NCBI RefSeq assembly: GCF_004357765.1
Contig: NZ_SMTE01000001.1
Span: forward strand, 62,001-126,000
Length of the DNA stretch: 64,000 bases
Reading direction: 5' to 3'
DNA from: Pseudomonas putida
Lineage (GTDB): Bacteria; Pseudomonadota; Gammaproteobacteria; Pseudomonadales; Pseudomonadaceae
A program made the translations under genes and the position numbers. The notes beneath the pieces were generated by a model. That model was given only the letters and a program-made list of their open reading frames with translations. It was not told the DNA's origin and did not search any database. Position 1 is the stretch's first letter. The number at the start of each line of letters is the position of its first letter. This document shows, piece after piece, positions 61,663-64,000 of the stretch.

Positions 61663-62679
61663 ATGACGATGGACAACGTAATCGCCAGCATTGCCCGCAT
61701 GCAGCGAACTTTGCTGCACATCGGCCCGGACACCGTAGGTAAACGGTTGGAACCGACCGGGCACGCTGAGTTGGATGGGCTGGCCTTGGCAGTCAACGGT
61801 TTGCTGGACCGGCTGGAGCGCAGCGAGGCCCGCGACAGGATGTTGCTGCAGAGCATGGCTGATGGCTTCTTCGAACTGGATCGATCAGCGCGCTTCGTCT
61901 CGGCCAACCCAGCGTTTTGCCGCATGCTGGGGTACCCGCTCACGCGCCTGATCGGTCAGACGTTCGCTTCCCTGCAAGGCGAGTCTGGCCAGGCGTTGGC
62001 CGTTGTGCCGAGCGTGACCGAAGCCGAGCCTGGTGCTCCAGTATCTACCTGGTTACTGCGGGCCGACGGCAGCACCGGTTATTTCGAGAGTCATGTCAAC
62101 TGGCTTCTCGCCGCCAACGGCGATGTGCTGGGTTACCACGGGATCCTGCATGACGTCAGCCCACATGTGCAGCATCAGCAAACCTTGTTCGCGATGGCCT
62201 ATCGGGACGTCCTCACGGGATTGAGTAACCGCAAAGCGTTTCACCGTGACCTGGCCATGCATATGGGCGTCGGCGGCGCGCCGTTGGCACTGCTGTTTCT
62301 CGACCTGGACCGGTTCAAGCAGGTGAACGATACCTTTGGCCACGATGTGGGTGATGAATTGCTGGTGTGCATGGCAGAACGCCTGCGCAATGCGGTGCGC
62401 GCCCCGGGCAAGGCCTATCGACTAGGGGGTGATGAATTCACCTTGATCTTGCCGACGGCCACGAGTGAGGCGGCGTCGGCCTTGGCTGAGCGCTTGCTCA
62501 GGGTGATCTGCGCGCCGGTCCGGATAGGCGACACCGTGATCGACTTTGTCACGCCCAGCATCGGTGTGGCGCTGGCACCTGAGCATGCCGAGGATGTACC
62601 GGGGCTGTTGAGGTGCGCGGACCAAGCAATGTACGAGGCCAAACGCCAGCGTGGGCGGGTCTGCGTTCATCGAACTTAA
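61663..62679 (+). CDS. PAS-GGDEF diguanylate cyclase
   Basis: A 338-residue cytoplasmic protein with a short N-terminal region, a PAS domain (about 55-175; GFFELDRSARFVSANPAFCRMLG) and a GGDEF domain (about 175-338; YRDVLTGLSNRKAFHRDL, DLDRFKQVND, RLGGDEFTLILP). The intact GGDEF predicts c-di-GMP synthesis. The inhibitory RxxD site is RAPG, so product inhibition may be lost. AAGGAG precedes the ATG, 28 bp after pqiC, so it may be co-transcribed with the pqi genes. Confidence 0.88.
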   Translation: MTMDNVIASIARMQRTLLHIGPDTVGKRLEPTGHAELDGLALAVNGLLDRLERSEARDRMLLQSMADGFFELDRSARFVSANPAFCRMLGYPLTRLIGQTFASLQGESGQALAVVPSVTEAEPGAPVSTWLLRADGSTGYFESHVNWLLAANGDVLGYHGILHDVSPHVQHQQTLFAMAYRDVLTGLSNRKAFHRDLAMHMGVGGAPLALLFLDLDRFKQVNDTFGHDVGDELLVCMAERLRNAVRAPGKAYRLGGDEFTLILPTATSEAASALAERLLRVICAPVRIGDTVIDFVTPSIGVALAPEHAEDVPGLLRCADQAMYEAKRQRGRVCVHRT

Positions 62680-62720
62680 CCAGTAAGATGCAGATCGATT
62701 CCGCAAGCGACGCATCCAAC

Positions 62721-63365
62721 ATGAAAAGGTCACTGTTCATCTCATTGGATGGCCCCAAGGGCACGGGTAAAACCACCCTGGCCGAGGCTGTCACCCAGCG
62801 CTTGCGGGCCGATGGCCACAAGGTGGCTCGTCTTTCAGAGAAGATGAATGACCCGCACAGAGCCGAAATCATGGCACTGGTCAACACCATGGCGAGAACT
62901 CCTTCGGTAGAGTTGGAACTGAGGATCTGCGAGCGACTTGCCCAGAGCCGTGCCTGGATTTCCCGGCAGGTGCTGCCCAAGCAGCCGCCGGGCTGCATCA
63001 TCCTGATCGACCGATGGTATCCGTCCGATGCCGCGTTTCGCCGATGGATTCCATTTGCCGAAGCGCTGCGACTGAACATGCAGCAGCGCGTGCAGGTGCC
63101 CGACCTGCATGTCGGCGTGATCACCGATCCGCGGATATCATGGGCGAGGGCGCAAGCGCGTACACGGGGGCTCGGCAGTACGGTCATTCAGGCGTTTCAT
63201 GAACATGACGCGGCGACCCAGGCGTTCGAGCGCGCGTTTGCCGATCAAGGTTGGCTGCTGTGCCGGAATGAGGGAACGATCGAGGCCGCTACGATTCAAG
63301 TCGTGGCGGCCATTGGTGCGGTGATGCGAGACAACTCGTGTTGTTGGGTGGGTGCTAGCCGTTGA
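62721..63365 (+). CDS. Thymidylate-kinase-like P-loop kinase
   Basis: A 214-residue nucleoside-monophosphate-kinase-fold protein. P-loop GPKGTGKTT is at residues 11-19, the DRW motif in LIDRWYPSDAAFR, and PDLHVGVITDPRISWARAQAR with the mobile-lid Arg cluster RTRG. These are dTMP-kinase features, but the sequence is divergent and the chromosomal tmk is normally near holB. The start is uncertain (62721 or 62688); 62721 matches the usual distance to the P-loop. The real substrate may not be dTMP. It lies next to an integrase, so it could belong to the inserted element. Confidence 0.72.
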   Translation: MKRSLFISLDGPKGTGKTTLAEAVTQRLRADGHKVARLSEKMNDPHRAEIMALVNTMARTPSVELELRICERLAQSRAWISRQVLPKQPPGCIILIDRWYPSDAAFRRWIPFAEALRLNMQQRVQVPDLHVGVITDPRISWARAQARTRGLGSTVIQAFHEHDAATQAFERAFADQGWLLCRNEGTIEAATIQVVAAIGAVMRDNSCCWVGASR

Positions 63366-63395
63366 GTTGCTGTGCAGGGGCTATGCTGGGTGGCG

Positions 63396-64000
63396 TCATT
63401 CCCCAAGCTTTCTGATCAGCCCACCAAATTGCTGAGCAGGCTCCACATAGCGCAGTGCAGACTTCATATCGCTCCAGCCGACGTACTCCATCAGCGTCTT
63501 GATGTCCCAGCCAGAGCTTGCCGCCCAGGTGGCGAATCCGCGCCGGATCGAATGAGCGCTGTAGATCTCGGCCTGCAGCCCACAGCGGTTCAGGATATCG
63601 CGGAGCAGGGGGATCAGGCTGTGGGCGGCAAGCGCGCGATCACTGATGTTGCCCCAACGATCTATGCCTCTGAACACACCGCCGTGGGTTATGCCGGCAG
63701 CCTCGATCCAGTTCAGGTACGCCTCAACCGGACAGAGCTTGCTTAGTGACGGTGTCCTGTACTCACGCCCGATGTTCTGCCGGTCGCCTTTGGAAGAACC
63801 CAGATAGAACCTGATCCCGACGTAGCGCTCGGCATGGGTGTTCTCGATCGTGAGCCTGGCCAGTTCATCGCCGCGGAACCCCCTCCAAAAACCCACGGTG
63901 AGCAGAGCGATGTCGCGAGTGGCCTTGAGCAGAGCGGCCATATTGCCTGCGGCTCGCGCCTGAGCGACCTCTGCTTCGAGGTGTGCCACGGCCTTTTCCA
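63396..64000 (-). CDS. Tyrosine recombinase (phage-type integrase), C-terminal part
   Basis: An open frame of 201 codons to the window end (the N-terminal part lies outside). The catalytic domain shows Arg in FRGDELARL, HSIRRGFATW (His-x-x-Arg), and a candidate Tyr nucleophile in WSDMKSALRYVEP. The C-terminus is KLGE. Such integrases insert phages or islands, often at tRNA genes. Its 3' end is only 30 bp from the thymidylate-kinase-like gene. It marks the probable edge of an integrated element to the right. Confidence 0.85.
   Translation of the reverse strand, partial: EKAVAHLEAEVAQARAAGNMAALLKATRDIALLTVGFWRGFRGDELARLTIENTHAERYVGIRFYLGSSKGDRQNIGREYRTPSLSKLCPVEAYLNWIEAAGITHGGVFRGIDRWGNISDRALAAHSLIPLLRDILNRCGLQAEIYSAHSIRRGFATWAASSGWDIKTLMEYVGWSDMKSALRYVEPAQQFGGLIRKLGE

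Overview
The window is GC-rich, densely coded bacterial DNA whose gene families (OprD-type porin, antABC anthranilate dioxygenase, split pqiA genes, lldP, many Liv-type transporters, LacI/GntR/IclR/AraC/LysR and sigma-54 regulators) point to a fluorescent Pseudomonas, most likely of the P. putida group. This assignment rests on gene content and order, not on a database search. No rRNA, tRNA or CRISPR was seen.

Layout. 1-2629: the end of a beta-propeller phytase gene and an ExbB/ExbD/TonB-like energy-coupling operon. 2598-6429 (minus): a secreted glycosidase-like protein and an L-lactate permease. 6589-11606: an amide/N-acyl-amino-acid locus (M20 hydrolase, MFS carrier, amidase, IclR) with an IclR-type operator. 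11689-15852: a LolD-type ATPase, a giant FtsX-like permease and an AttH/CrtC-fold lipoprotein. 15988-17934: an aldo/keto reductase and a LysR regulator. 18005-21738: a sugar/polyol locus (FGGY kinase, LacI repressor, SDR) with four copies of one LacI operator. 21806-22993: an MFS exporter.

23167-31327: an uptake-and-hydrolysis locus made of a cytosolic gamma-glutamyltransferase-family hydrolase, a GntR regulator and a converging four-gene operon (binding protein, LivH, a LivM-LivG-LivF triple fusion, a cytosine-deaminase-like amidohydrolase). Both promoters carry the same pair of TTGCTAGCAA-type sites at the same 21-bp spacing, so this looks like one regulon. 31467-35277: an NTF2-like protein, a KfrA-like DNA-binding protein coupled to a VOC protein, and an ABC exporter whose ribosome binding site lies in a hairpin. 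35348-40906: cyanase and a formate/nitrite-family channel behind a sigma-54 promoter, divergent from a PAS/AAA+ sigma-54 activator with a repeat array between them, then a hybrid histidine kinase.

40941-58041 is an aromatic-degradation region. On the minus strand lie antABC, a complete Liv-type transporter, and a second, unassigned Rieske dioxygenase operon (reductase, alpha, beta, an isochorismatase-fold protein lacking its catalytic Cys, SDR, dienelactone-hydrolase/NTF2 fusion). On the plus strand are an OprD-family porin and two AraC/XylS-family regulators. The second dioxygenase operon is preceded by two 15-bp direct repeats 21 bp apart in XylS-box format. 58212-63365: pqiA (two genes), pqiB, pqiC, a GGDEF protein and a thymidylate-kinase-like protein. 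63396-64000: the C-terminal part of a tyrosine recombinase, probably the edge of an integrated element.

The least described parts are the second dioxygenase operon and its AraC control, the GntR-controlled fused-transporter/hydrolase regulon, and the sigma-54-controlled cyanase operon.
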